From assembly GCA_039090855.1 (NCBI GenBank), contig CM077007.1, positions 18,401,515 through 18,465,514 of the forward strand: a stretch of DNA of 64,000 bases. Direction: 5' to 3'. Below the pieces are notes generated by a model. The model made no database searches, was not told where the DNA came from, and saw only the letters and a list, made by a program, of their open reading frames with translations. The position numbers and the translations under genes were made by a program. Every line of letters starts with the position of its first letter. The first letter of the stretch is position 1. This DNA comes from Macrothele yani. Its lineage: Eukaryota; Arthropoda; Arachnida; Araneae; Macrothelidae. Positions 35,550 to 46,679 of the stretch are shown here, one piece after another.

Positions 35550-36357
35550 ATTACAAAATTATGTACAAAAAAACAAACAAACTATGAGCATTGTCTGTTT
35601 TTCTATGTCACATATTACTAACACGGTTTCTATATTTTTGTTTTGCAGAATTGTTATTCCCAGAATCTGATAGATGGCGCTAGGTGTGGCCTGAAGAGGA
35701 ATGTATGAGAAATGCGCAATCAGGAGTTATGTCATCCGTACAGCAGAAGGCGATGTGTGTGTGTGTTATGGCTTGCGGAATTAAAGTCTGTCTAAAGTTA
35801 AAAGATGGTACCGTTTAGAGTATGGTTGTAATCCTCCATCAACGAATTCAATTAAGCGGTGGATGAAACAGTTTAAAGAAACTGGCGATGTGGAACATCG
35901 TGGAGGAGTCGGTAGGCCTAGCGTAAGCGGTGAGATGGTTGACCAAGTTAATGAAAGTTTCCAGCGAAGCCCCAGGAAATCCATTTGTAAAGCAAGCGGA
36001 GAACTGTGCATTCTGAAATCAACAGTTCACTATATCTTGCACAAGAAATTAAAGTTTCATGCTTATAAAATTCAAATAGTTCGAAATATGCATGTAAATA
36101 AATGATCATACTCTGCGATACGATTTCTCTGTGGATATGCTGAATCGAGCAGAAAATGACGAAAACTTTCTCAGTACTGTTATTTTGATTGATGAATCCA
36201 CATTTCATGTATCGGGTATTGTGAATCGTCACAACCGTACGTTATGGGGCAGTGAACCGCCTCGTGCTGCTATTGAACTGGAACGTGATTCTCCGAAAGT
36301 TAATGTGTGGTGCGCCCTATCAAAAAGAGCAGTTATTGGCCCTTTCTTCTTTTTCAA

Positions 36358-36393
<36 letters not shown>

Positions 36394-36949
36394 AAAAACA
36401 TAAATGGTGACATTTACTTGGTATGCTAGAAAATTTCACTATACCCCAGATCAAAAGATATGACAACGTCGTTTTACAACAAAACCGCCTCCACATTGGT
36501 CAACGTGTGTACGTAAGTGCCTAAATGAGCATTTCCCCAACAGATGGATTGGGCGTGGTGGTCCCATTCTGTGGCCTCCTCGCTCTCCAGATCTTAATCC
36601 ATTGGATTATTTCATGTGGGGTTATGTGAAGGATCGTGTCTATCAGACGCCTTGTACTGATTTGCAGGAACTGAAGCTGCTATTAATTCCATAACTCCTT
36701 AGATGCTTTCCAATACATGGCATGAAATCGAGTATCGCTTGGACGTACTACGCTCAACCAAGGAATCTCACATCGAAATTTATTAACTTGTGTAGTTACA
36801 TTGTAAGTTAGTACAGTCAGTTTCTCTCTTTCTGTTTAATAATGTGTTTTCATTACCAATGCTTTATTAAAAAGAATAAACAAAAAAAAAACTCTTTTCG
36901 AAATTCATAAAAAGTAAACTACCTCAGGACTTCCAAAACTTTTTAAGGT

Positions 36950-39217
36950 TTTTCGAAATAAACTTAACAGTGATATTCGGTGCACTAAGCATAACTACTA
37001 TCTTAGCATATTTTCACATAACTCCCCAAAACTAACATTGAAACATTTAAACTTGCTAATGGGCAAAAATACAGTTCTAACGGTTCCTCAGTACTTAATA
37101 GATTCTAATAACTTTCAGCTAACAGACAAATAAGAAATTACAAATGCATTAAATGCACATTTTACCTTATTTCCACAAATACTAAAAAATAATTTAATTA
37201 CCCCAAATATTCCTTTCACTACCTACCTAGGGAGCACACACAGATCTAGTAATTTTTAACTTACTGAAATTACTGAAACAGAACTATTAGAAGAACTTAA
37301 CCACATACATTCTAGCTCTGGCTATGATGATCTTCAACCATTTATTATAAAAAATGTCGCTAATTTCATTCTTGATCCTCTATTATTTATATTTAATGAT
37401 ATATTCCAATCTGATGAATTTCCTGATCTACTTAAAATAACAAAAATAATCCCAAAATACAAATCTGGATCAATAAATTAGATATTTCAGCTAGATAATG
37501 CAAGAGAGAAATGCAAAGGCAAGCATTATCTAGCTGAAATATCTAATATGATGAACGTATGCACGTTTATAGGACAGTAGTTTTCTGATGATATCAGAAT
37601 TAGAACTATGAAGATTTTAGTTGGATCAATAAATGGTGCAAACAATTACTGCCCTATAGCCAATTTATCAATTTTTGCTAAAATTTTGGAGAGATTAATT
37701 TATAATAGATTAAACTTGTTTATTCATAATCTAAATATTATCCATCCGAATCAACATGGTTTTCAATCTGGTAAGTCAACTGAATCAGCCTTATTATATC
37801 TACAACAAACAGTCCAACATAATTTTGATCTTAACTTTATATACCATCGCTTTATTTTTTGGACCTGTCAAAAGCATTTGATACCATAAATCATAATATC
37901 TTACTACACAAATTACACACTATTGGAATAAGGAACAATGAACATTCTCTTCTTAAAAGTTATTTATCAGGTAGGCAACAATATACTCACATTAACCAAC
38001 ATCAGTCCTCTCTTAAATCCATACCAACTGGTGTTCCACAGGGCTCAATTTTGGGACCACTACTATTCAGTATATACATTAACGGTATCTTTACTTCCAT
38101 AAATGATATTGATCTTCTTTATGCTGACAACATAACCATTCTCACGTCATTTAATTTAACGACTAACACTATTTCAAATATTAATACTCAACTTAATAAC
38201 ATCTCAGATTGGCTAAATTCCAAAGAACTAATAATAGATACCACCAAAACAAAATCTTTAATCTTTTCAAAACAAAATATTTCAAAACCACATTGTATCA
38301 CATTATCTATCAATAATACAAATATAGAACAGGTTAATTCCTTACTTTATTTGGGGATTACTTTAAATAGGGACCTTAGGTGGAATCAACATGTGGACAC
38401 TCTTCTTCTCAAACTCTCTAAAAACATTGGCATTATCAGTACGGTTTTCACAAACCTTACCTATAAAACACTAATTCAGTTATATTATACCATGTTTCAG
38501 ACTTGCATTTAATTATTCTATCTTATCGTGGGGACAGACGACTAAATATTTTATAGAAATACACCACTATCACTATGTAATAAACAAAAGTTTTTGCAAA
38601 TAAATACAACAGTCTTATGATTAACCAACTATATAACTTTAATATTGGGAAAATTATGTTCAAACAAATTAAGAATAATTTGCACACTAACATCATACAA
38701 ATTGTACCACAGATACACTCACATGACACACGTACTAAATTACATATTCGGCCCATTCATCCGAAGACAGAGACCATGAAGCAGAGTATAAATTACACTG
38801 GCCCACATTACTGGAATTCATTACCAATAGAACTGACTTCTTTAAATAAGTTTAACCTTTTTTAAAAAAAATTAAAAAACTACGTAATGACTTGAGACTC
38901 CTCAAATTGATGATTGCAGTGGAGGGGGACTGTGATTATTACTATGACTTGTATATCTCAATGTAAATTGATTTTCAATGGTATCACCTGTAATGTTTAT
39001 CATCTTTTTACATATCATTATAATTTTATTTAGTTTTTAAACACTGTTTCGTTTGTAACTTTAACTCCTGACTTAAGTGTAAAATTTGTGTAGGGAGCAT
39101 GGGACCCAGTCAGGCCTTGCTGACCTTTTCCCCCTGCTTCCTTGCTGTGTTTTTTTCATTTGATATTTTTGTAACACTGGTTTTCTGCTCAGCAAAATAA
39201 ATGAATTGCATTGAATT
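36950..39217 (+). pseudogene. Third LINE family (Jockey/L2-like reverse transcriptase)
   Basis: From about 37260 the plus strand reads TEITETELLEELNHIHSSSG, DEFPDLLKITKIIPKYKSGS (then a 143-bp insertion), ANNYCPIANLSIFAKILERL, NQHGFQSGKSTESAL, a frameshift near 37855, LSKAFDTINHNILLHKLHTI (first Asp), SYLSGRQQY, GVPQGSILGPLLFSIYINGI and LLYADNITIL. The second Asp of YADD is Asn, so the enzyme would be dead. The C-terminal domain ends near 38860 and the 3' tail AATAAATGAATTGCATTGAA is of the ATTGA type used by L2/CR1-like LINEs. It lies inside the mariner. The 5' border is approximate. Confidence 0.85.
37479..37621. mobile_element. 143-bp insertion with 13-bp target duplication
   Basis: TGGATCAATAAAT occurs on both sides (37466-37478, 37622-37634) and interrupts the LINE reading frame between KSGSIN and ANNYCPIA. 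The insert starts with a 25-bp inverted repeat (37477-37501 and 37523-37547, overlapping the duplication) around a 21-base loop. A 13-bp duplication suggests LINE-type retroposition, as for a SINE, but no tRNA-like promoter was seen. Confidence 0.8.
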
Positions 39218-39261
39218 TATATAATTTTGTAATGTGTCCAATAATTCTCAGACACCCTGTA

Positions 39262-40330
39262 TTCATGGATGCGTGCATGCGCAATGCCAAAATAGATAAT
39301 ACTGCAAATTTTGAAGATGACAATCCGATTTTTGGCGTAAATGTGACAAGGATGGTAAGTCAGATAATATCCGAAAACTTGAAAATTTTATAATACTGGT
39401 TTATGTCTTGGTGATATCCGTGTGTGCAGATTGCTTTATGCTGATGACCGAGAGCAAAAGTGAGAGCAAAAGTCCTGTTGGCGAGAGCAAAAGTCCTGTT
39501 GGCCGAGAGCAAAAGTGATTTGCAGAGTATGTTGTCTTGGATGTACGAAGTTTGCATGAAATTCAAACTGAGTATAAATAAGGAAAAACCAAAGTTATGG
39601 TTTTTGAGAGAGGAACTGGTAGTGCTGAATGTAATATATGTCTAAATGGCAGAATTGGCCAGGTGTATGAGTTTGTGTATTTAGGAATCATGTTTGACAG
39701 AGAGAACAAACTGGATGGTGAAATTAGTGGGCGAGTGAATTCTTCATTGAAAGTTATGGCTGCGTTGGGAGGGTTTCACAGGAATGATTGGTTCTCAAGA
39801 GAGTCCTGCATGGCTATATATGAAAGTGCAATTGTTCCTACTCTGATGTATGGCAGGGAAACCTGGGTACTACAGAAGAAGCATAGGAGTTGTTTGTGTG
39901 CTGGAGAAATGCGTTACTTACAGAGGGTTTGTGGCAAGACACGTTCTGATTGTGTAAGGAATGAAGATGTGTTGCAGTTGTGTAATGTGAAGCAAAATGT
40001 TGTTAGCAAGTTGGAGACTAATATGGTTCGGCCATGTTGAAAGAATGAGTGATGGGATGCTTACTAAGAAAATCTTTTTAGCCCAAGTGGCAGGAAGGAA
40101 AGGTAGAGGAAGGCCAAGGAAGTCATGGGAGGATCAGATTCAGGAGTGTCTGCATGAGAAAAAGATTGAGTGTGAAGTATAGAAGATCTTGTGTACGGAG
40201 TGTGATGGATGTCAGTGAAGCACGAGTTGTATGTCAAGATTGCTGTAAATGGAGAAGTTTGATACAGTAAGTAAAAATTATCTGGCAATTTGTATTTCTT
40301 TATGGAGCTAACCTCTGAATATCAGAGAGC
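39262..40330 (+). pseudogene. Second LINE family, 3' half of split copy
   Basis: Continues the copy from 34800-35241: FMDACMRNAKIDNTANFEDD, LLYADD (active site) at about 39434, then a local duplication, LQSMLSWMYEVCMKFKLSIN, YEFVYLGIMFDRENKLDGEI, VPTLMYGRETWVLQKKHRSC and VCGKTRSDCVRNEDVLQLCN, ending near GRPRKSWEDQIQECLHEKK. Frameshifts are present at several points. The 3' end is GCTTAGTGATATGTATGTAT, a GTAT tandem tail. After YADD, a block containing GAGAGCAAAAGTCCTGTTGG is repeated about three times, which destroys the downstream frame. Confidence 0.85.
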
Positions 40331-40722
40331 AGCTTAGTGATATGTATGTATGTATTAATAATAGAGGGGGAAATCATCAAGCATTACTTTTAACAGGAAA
40401 AAGAACACGAAGCAAATATCCAAAGGAGGTATGTACTTTTACAACTATTTCAAAAGTAAGATTTATGGTCTTAAAAGAAAATCCACCAACCCAAAGAGTA
40501 ATTCCTAAGTCATTAACAATCTCTGTATCAGCTGTAAACAAAGATTTGAGGCTGAACCCCCCCCCCCCCCACCCCCGCAACATGATGTTCACCCCTTTTG
40601 CATAGGCACGTGGCTGAGTGCTGAACATGGTGTAGACTTCTTAATGAAAATCACTTAGGTGGAGACAGATGGAAAGTTATTGTGACCATTGAAGCGTGGA
40701 TCTACCTAAAATGACTATAACA

Positions 40723-40744
40723 AAAAAAAAAAAAAAAAAAAAAA
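40723..40744. repeat. A22 run
   Basis: A homopolymer directly before the PLE endonuclease fragment; it is read as lysines if translated. Confidence 0.8.
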
Positions 40745-41300
40745 AGCCAAAGAAGCAGGAAATAAACAACTTCAAATTCACCTGCAAAATTACGTACCAC
40801 AAGGGACTTTTCGAGAAACTGAAGAGGATCGGAGCAAAATATAATATCAGGCTTGCTCCAGATCTTAATAACAAAATAAAGAAATTCCTGCCAGCTTTAA
40901 AGCAGAAAGAAGTAAGTGGACATCCAATTGCAAGAAGGAGTAATATATTGCATCGACTGTAACTGCAGACTCAGCTATATAGGAGAAACAGGGAGAAGTA
41001 TTAAGGTCCGAATGAAAGAACACCAAGCAGCTATTAGGAACATTAGTAACAAAACAGGGCTAGACAGACATATACAAGCAAGTGGACACTCCATAAATTG
41101 GGATTCAGTAAGAATAATCGCCCACCAGTCAAACTTAGTAAAGAGGAAACTAGAAGAGAAGGGATCGAAATAGCAAGAAGAAGAAGTACCACAATTAACG
41201 ATAATTGCGGTTGGACTCTTCCAACTGAGTGGCAGCAACTACTCCAGTGACGTAGTCCTGATGACGAACTAGGCTTTAGTTCGGAAATTTGACAACCAAC
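40745..41300 (+). pseudogene. Penelope-like element, linker and GIY-YIG endonuclease
   Basis: The first frame reads NNFKFTCKITYHKGLFEKLK, IGAKYNIRLAPDLNNKIKKF, the linker after the RT. After a frameshift near 40915 the second frame reads GVIYCIDCNCRLSYIGETGR and SIKVRMKEHQAAIRN, then HIQASGHSINWDSVRIIAHQ. The IYC-x2-C and YIGETGRS motifs are typical of PLE nucleases. The fragment ends in a well-kept hammerhead core at 41258-41287. The RT is missing. Confidence 0.85.
41258..41287 (+). ncRNA. Hammerhead ribozyme core, PLE 3' end
   Basis: CTGATGA is followed by a perfect 7-bp stem II (CGAACTA, loop GGCTT, TAGTTCG) and GAAA. All invariant core bases are present. Downstream TTTGAC lacks a clear GUC cleavage triplet, so cleavage is uncertain. 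Confidence 0.7.
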
Positions 41301-41324
41301 TTTCATGAATAATAACCTCTATAA

Positions 41325-41925
41325 GACCCGTAAAAAAGTTAATTCCACACAAAAAAAAAAGGTCAATTTACTATCGCAAAAGAGCAGAAATTCCAAGAAT
41401 CCAAAGAAAGTTTCAATAAAGGATTCATGATTGTTGCTGGTTTCTCATACAATGGGGAATTAAAGTTAAGAAAAGTTGAAAATAATATTAAAATCAATTA
41501 TTACCAAATATTAACAAATGTTTCAACTCCTATATTTAAAGAGGAAATCTCATTCCTTTATCCACAGAACCTTCAAAGAGCAGAACTTCATCAGGGTAAG
41601 GCTGCCAGTCATATAATCAAATCTACCACCCTGTTTCTGGAAAAATGGAAAAAGAGATGGGTATTAGGTATATACCTTTTTGTCATATTCCTTCAAAGTC
41701 ACCTGATGTGTCACCAATGGACTGTTGTGCCTTTGTACTGCTAAAAAGAGTGCTTTCTAAAGCAGACCTAAAACAATGATTAGACTATGAAAAGCAGTGG
41801 AAGAGGAGTGGAATAAAATCCCACTGCCAGTTTTAAGAAATGCCTCTTTATCTTGGAAACTTAAATGTAGGTTCATAGTCCGTAGAAAGGGCTATCAGAT
41901 AGAACATCTAAGAAAGAAATAATTT
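41325..41925 (+). pseudogene. Mariner-like DDE transposase, C-terminal half
   Basis: Plus-strand sequence GFMIVAGFSYNGELKLRKVE, NVSTPIFKEEISFLYPQNLQ, RAELHQGKAASH and, in other frames, SPDVSPMDCCAFVLLKRAL and WKLKCRFIVRRKGYQIEHLR. It matches a mariner-type transposase from the first catalytic region to the end. The second catalytic Asp (HQDKAS in relatives) is Gly at about 41595, and frameshifts occur near 41690 and 41780. The N-terminus and both terminal repeats are missing. It lies between two PLE remnants. Confidence 0.75.
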
Positions 41926-42099
41926 TATTTTAAACATTAATTATATTGCTGGAAAATCGTTCTAAAAATGTGTGAACATCCTTTGTATATCAAACAGCAG
42001 GTATATACTCTTATCTACACATGCCATTTTGTTTTTGTAACTGTATTTACTTTTGCTATTATTACATAATTAGTGTTTGATACTTGTTATTTTAATTAG

Positions 42100-42189
42100 C
42101 ATGCATCAGAAGATGTCGTGAAGATGATCCTGGGAAATAAATGTGATGTTGATGATCGAAGAGAAGTTGAGAAGACCAGAGGAGAAGAG
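42100..42189 (+). CDS. Rab8: Rab8-like GTPase, exon (NKCD guanine-binding motif)
   Basis: The exon encodes [20 protein letters not shown] and [10 protein letters not shown], following TTTTAATTAG and ending at GTAAAT. NKCD contacts the guanine base. The frame continues from the exon at 33928. Known Rab8 proteins have [12 protein letters not shown] here, so this copy is close but not identical. The next exon, expected to carry the ETSAKA motif and the prenylated C-terminus, was not found to 64000 and probably lies beyond. Confidence 0.93.
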
Positions 42190-42481
42190 GTAAATTTCCC
42201 TTACTCTTCATGTTTAAATTTATATTTAGCTTGTCATGAATTAGTATGTATAGTCATTTGTTGGCTTTGATAAGATTAAGAGGTAGTTTAAAACACACAT
42301 GATTGTTTATTACTTTTTAAGATTTGTTTGTACTGTACTATGAAAGGGATCTCAAATATCAGAAATTATCATTAAAGCCGTATTTGCACGATCTATAAAA
42401 CACTAAATGTAATTACTTCAACATACCGATGATTCAGTAAAATATTTAATACATTGGAGTCTAAGTTAAAAACGTCATATT
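42190..42481. other. Short intronic spacer
   Basis: Starts with the GTAAAT donor of the preceding Rab exon. Nothing else was recognised. Confidence 0.5.
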
Positions 42482-43562
42482 TACAATTAAAATTACAAAG
42501 TAAAACTCATTCAATCTTTCAGCCTTACAATAAGGCCATCATCAGATGAAAGACTAAAAAGTTATAAGGAACGAAGATATATATATATATATATGTCAAT
42601 GATCAAGTCCCAGTGTGATGTAATGTCCTGAGCAGATCAGATGTGCGAAGAGACCCCACCCTCTATTATCACCCCCAGTTTTTATACTTCCCCCTCCCCT
42701 TCCCTCATAGAAGCAGTACAGTGAAGAGAACAGGTATGAATGTAGGTAATGAAGTAGTCTCAAATAATGTCTCAAAATTTTGTTGACGGGATAGCCAGGA
42801 TTGTAGTTTCAGCCTAGGTAGTCGGGCAAGTGCCGTAGATTGTGATCCAGTTTTTAAACAGTATTTATGTTTAGAAATGCTGGTCTTAATGGGCATCATA
42901 GTGGAGCCAATGTATACTTGGTCAGCCGTTGATTCATCTGGTGATTTTAGAGGGAGGGATTTGGTATATATACTCCATATCTACTGTCCATTTTGACTGC
43001 ATACCTGTCGTTCTTGATTATGGAAAGAACATTTTTTGTGTGGATACTGAAATCACAGAGTATATTACTGCAACTATTTTTTAAGATGTTAACAATTTCA
43101 GGTACGTAGTCCACTGATCCAACAAAAAGTTTGAGGTCTTTTCCTGCGTAAGGTGTAATGGAAATGCCTACGGATTTTGTTAACAATTTTAGTAATTGTA
43201 GATTTTGGATACCCATGGTTAGATGCAAGATTGTAGATTCTTGAGATTTCCACCTGACGTGCCTTTGAGTTTGAGGAATGTGTGAATGCACAGCGAACCC
43301 AAAAGCGGATAATTTGTAATTTAATGGGTGCACGAAACCATTAGGAATCAAGGTGGTACTGGATGAAGGTTTACAGAATACTGCATACAAAAAGACGGTG
43401 GGAAATGGGGTGCCTATGTAGTATGAAGTCGAGAAACGGTAAGGAACTCAAATAAGAGTGTTTAAGGAAATTGGATATGTGGTTTATAAGAAAATAGTTA
43501 TTGATATTTGTGTAACTTAGAGTCTGAATGCATTTACTAATTATCAGAGTGGGGCGGAGCAA
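42482..43562 (-). pseudogene. Penelope-like element, RT thumb and endonuclease
   Basis: Read on the minus strand: LPFLDFILHRHPISHRLFVC, then VFCKPSSSTTLIPNGFVHPL and NYKLSAFGFAVHSHI (end of RT), NILKNSCSNILCDFSIHTKN, RYGVYIPNPSL and QVYIGSTM (GIY-YIG), HKYCLKTGSQSTALARL. The RT palm is missing 5'. Frameshifts occur near 43375 and 42900. The 3' end holds a hammerhead core at 42512-42545. Family assignment is firm from the motif order. Confidence 0.85.
42512..42545 (-). ncRNA. Hammerhead ribozyme core, PLE 3' end
   Basis: On the minus strand CTGATGA (42545-42539) is followed by stem II GCCTTA, loop TTG, TAAGGC (plus a flanking G-T pair) and GAAA (42520-42517), then GATTG in place of the expected GUC context. 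Confidence 0.65.
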
Positions 43563-43779
43563 GCTGTGTCACTGGAATCAAGTTTAATTTTTCATTATTC
43601 AACACCTATGTTGTCCATTTATGCACCTGAAACTAGGGGCAATGTTTACTGATTTTCATGTTGAATATTACCACTCCTTACCTGTAATTCTTCATTTGAA
43701 TAACAATTTCTTTTGTTATGAAATATAAGACCTGAACAGCAGGGTGGCTCAAAAGGCTTTTGCTAGTTCAAAAATTTAC

Positions 43780-44080
43780 TTACGAGAAAACAATGTGATA
43801 CAACAACAAAGTTTAAAAAAATCTAAGCAATTAAGTATGATACAATTATAAGACTGAAAAAAAAACTAAGCAATGAAATGTGGTACAACCACAAGATTTT
43901 TAAAATAATTTAAGCAATTAAATTTGATACAGCTGCAAGATCTATATATATATATATATTCTAAGCTATGAAATGTTGATACATCAACACACAAAAACAA
44001 GGTTCCAAGAAAAATCTGATCAATGAAATGTGATACAGCAACAAGTTAAAAAAAATCTAAGCAATGAATGCATAGATTTT
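43780..44080. repeat. Degenerate ~55-bp tandem repeat
   Basis: About five imperfect units of the form CAATGAAATGTGATACAACA plus ACAAGTTTAAAAAAATCTAAG (listed in two parts) recur at 50-60-bp spacing, with an AT run at 43945-43959. Confidence 0.7.
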
Positions 44081-44753
44081 GTTGCTAGATGGCATAAGTG
44101 TTCACAAAGTTTGCTGTGCAAGTAGCTGAAACTAGTGCAAAAAATATGATTTGCTCAGTGTGGCTGCTGTTTAAAATGCTTGCTGTACAATCATAAAGGA
44201 ATTTTCTTGCATCTTTTGGTGATAACTCCCGTCCACCTGAATCCTAAAGAGCATATAAGGAACTGGAAGAGAAAATTTCTGGAAAATAGGAAATGTTTTG
44301 TGCAGGCCGATGCATTATCTTGTCATTAGTCCATTTTTCTTTAGGAAAACCTCGGTCAGTGCAAAAATTTACTTGGGTAAGCTGTAGAATTTAGCTGATT
44401 TATAAGTGAAATTCAGCCTAATGTCATTTTCCAGGCATATTGTCTGCAATATTTGAATATTTTGGCTTTATTTCACATTAAGTAGTCAAAATGCTTCATC
44501 TATGGCTAAAAATTTAAATTTGTGGACTGCTGCAGCTACCTTACATTTTTCTTGCATGGGTCACTCAAATGAAATAATCACATAAGAAGACAACAAATTA
44601 AAATGTGCAGAATAAGTTACTTCCAAAATCAGAGCAGCAATCCCTTGATGCACGTTAATGAATCCAATACTAGTGAAACACTAAAACTTGCTAGAGCTCC
44701 AATGATTTTAACAGCACACGAATTCAGTAAAATAAGAACAAATACACTCATGA

Positions 44754-44785
44754 GATCTTTTGAGTTTCCTAAAACTCATCTTCAG
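44754..44785 (-). ncRNA. Hammerhead-like motif, PLE terminal region
   Basis: Minus strand: CTGAAGA, a 7-bp stem TGAGTTT, loop TAGG, AAACTCA, then AAAGATC. The GAAA box has lost its G. The same motif is at 52222-52253. Confidence 0.55.
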
Positions 44786-45535
44786 ATGAAAAACAAATTA
44801 AATCCTAAGTTTGGGTAATCATGGTATATATGCACATATGTAACAACTACGTCGGTGTGCAGCGAGTGACATACATAGCCCTTCACCCGATTGGTTGAAA
44901 AGCTACTCGTGCAGAAGTTTGACAGCCGTGAGGAAATAACTATACAGAAAGAGTGAAAAAACAAGTGGGTGCAGGGTGGGGATCCCACCCTCAACTTCTA
45001 ACATATTAACCTGAAGCTGATGGTATTATATAATAAATCTAATTACCACAACATAATATTCACAAAATAGTAATACTCCAGAAATGAGAAATAAATACTT
45101 ACATATGCTGCTATGCAATTTGTAGCTTAGAATTATGCCAATCATACAGAAGAGCTAATTAGTTCATTAAAAGTATTGTTCAAATTCTCAAGTGAGAAAC
45201 AAATTTAAAGTGCAGTCAGTTATATTGTTTTAAATTATCCATCGATCGGTTAAAACCTAATCTGCTTCCAAGGGTTTGGTAAGAGTTCTGGTAAATTGTC
45301 ATTACAACATTTGGGTTCTTTGACACAATCACCATACTTTCTGTGAGTAACATGGATGAAACAGCCTGGAGTAATAGTAACACAGGCATCAGCCCACATA
45401 AGTGAGTGTAACCCCTCATATAAAAGTCGTACTAGAGCTGTATTTTGGAGTCCATTCTTAATGGCATACTTACGTTCTTTCAGTCTAGCTCTCAATGTTC
45501 TTTTAGTGGAGCCACATAATACTATCTGGGGTATC

Positions 45536-46489
45536 CAGGGGTGCTTATTTTCTGGAAATTTTCGACGTTGTACTACGGAAATTTTCGGCGTTTTTTTTGT
45601 TTTTCACGGAAATTTGCGGCGTTGTACTGGAATTTTCGGCGTTTTTGGTTTTTTTTTTGGTTTTTTTTTAGAAATGTTATTTTATGGCTAGTGGCAAGGC
45701 CTGTCACTGTTCTTTCCCTGTTTTCCCTTGGTTGGTGGCCAAAGCAAAACTTAATTCCACTGGGAGTTGGGAAACCTGACTGTCAATCTACCCCCACAGA
45801 GGAGAAGAGAAACAGGTCCACTCTGTGTCTACCCAATTCAGCTGGGAGAGATCCCCTCCCACCCCCTGCCCCCACCCCCACCCCACACCTAATGTTATAT
45901 TTGTCTTCTAAAAGTGTGTTAACTGTTTGCTTTCCTTTGTGGTTTGGTGCTGGGTTTGCCCACAGCTACTTGAAACAGAAATTTCTCACCCCTTTCTTTT
46001 CCTGGCAGTGCCCTTTTGCTCCTGCCCCACCCCAGGGCTTAGTGGCCCACCCACTCTGTCTGCTACTTTTGACCTTCAAGACTTCTCATCTCATCATCAC
46101 AGAAATCTAGGGAGGATCTCCCTGCTCACTTTTTGTTCACCCCCTTCCCTTTGGGATGCCTGCTGGTTGCTGCTCAGGAAATCTTTGTCATTGGTTTCAA
46201 TGCAATGACAAAGATTTCTTGAGCAGCTTTTTTATTTCTTTTTCTCAGTATTTTACTTTTTATAAGTATTATTTATAGCTTTGAAGGGCCAAACTCTGGA
46301 AATTTGCAATTAGTGAAATTTTATAAAGGCCACTGTTCTTTAAAAAAATATCAGAACTCGGGAAATAAATTACGAATGTAACACATATATTCTGATTTTT
46401 TTTTTTTTTTGTAAGTATTGATCTACGTTAATTTCAGGAAATTTGGGTTTGGTTTCAGAAAATTTGATTTCACAGAATAAGCACCCCTG
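45536..46489. mobile_element. hAT-like element with 6-bp target duplication
   Basis: The termini CAGGGGTGCTTATTTTCTG and, read inwards from the right, CAGGGGTGCTTATTCTGTG are inverted. GGTATC flanks both ends (45530-45535, 46490-46495). The uninterrupted target sequence is present in the sister PLE copy near 51280, which proves the insertion. No transposase was recognised in the 954 bp. A 6-bp duplication is shorter than the usual 8 bp of hAT. Confidence 0.85.
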
Positions 46490-46679
46490 GGTATCATTAT
46501 CACAACTTTTTAGAGGTATTTCGTACACCCCGTACCTTTCTGTATGGGAGACCTGGTCTCGATCATGTTTGATCAGGTTAAACAAGTTGACATTTTTTAC
46601 CCCAAAATCTATGTTGTATGGTCTACATATATATGGCCTTAAGCAAGGGGGTTATCATAGGGTAGTAATGCATAGAACC

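Larger units (their letters stand above)
35244..39259 (+). mobile_element. Mariner-like transposon, expanded by nested insertions
   Basis: The termini match at 36 of 37 bases (starting CAGGGTGTCTGAGAATTATT) and are flanked by TA (35242-35243, 39260-39261). Between about 35860 and 36790 are transposase pieces in several frames: SIKRWMKQFKETGDVEHRGG and GRPSVSGEMVDQV (DNA binding), VILIDESTFHVSG (first Asp), ERDSPKVNVWCALSKRAVIG, then LQQNRLHIG where the second catalytic Asp region is destroyed, and SPDLNPLDYFMWGYVKDRVY (third Asp). A CAA run at 36359-36392 adds about 11 Asn codons. A LINE (about 36950-39217) and a foldback (35369-35549) enlarge the element to 4.0 kb. Confidence 0.9.
44600..46679 (-). 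pseudogene. Inverted copy of the 3' part of the PLE at 49.2-52.4 kb
   Basis: Reverse complement of about 51095-52408. It holds the endonuclease region (VNLFNLIKHDRDQVSHTERY, GVYEIPLKSCDND, then KYAIKNGLQNTALVRLL) and the 3' non-coding part with a hammerhead-like motif at 44754-44785. A 954-bp hAT-like element (45536-46489) splits it after a GGTATC target. The copy ends at 46679, where CATAGAACCCA meets unrelated sequence. Together with the plus-strand copy it forms a large, gapped inverted repeat. Confidence 0.85.
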
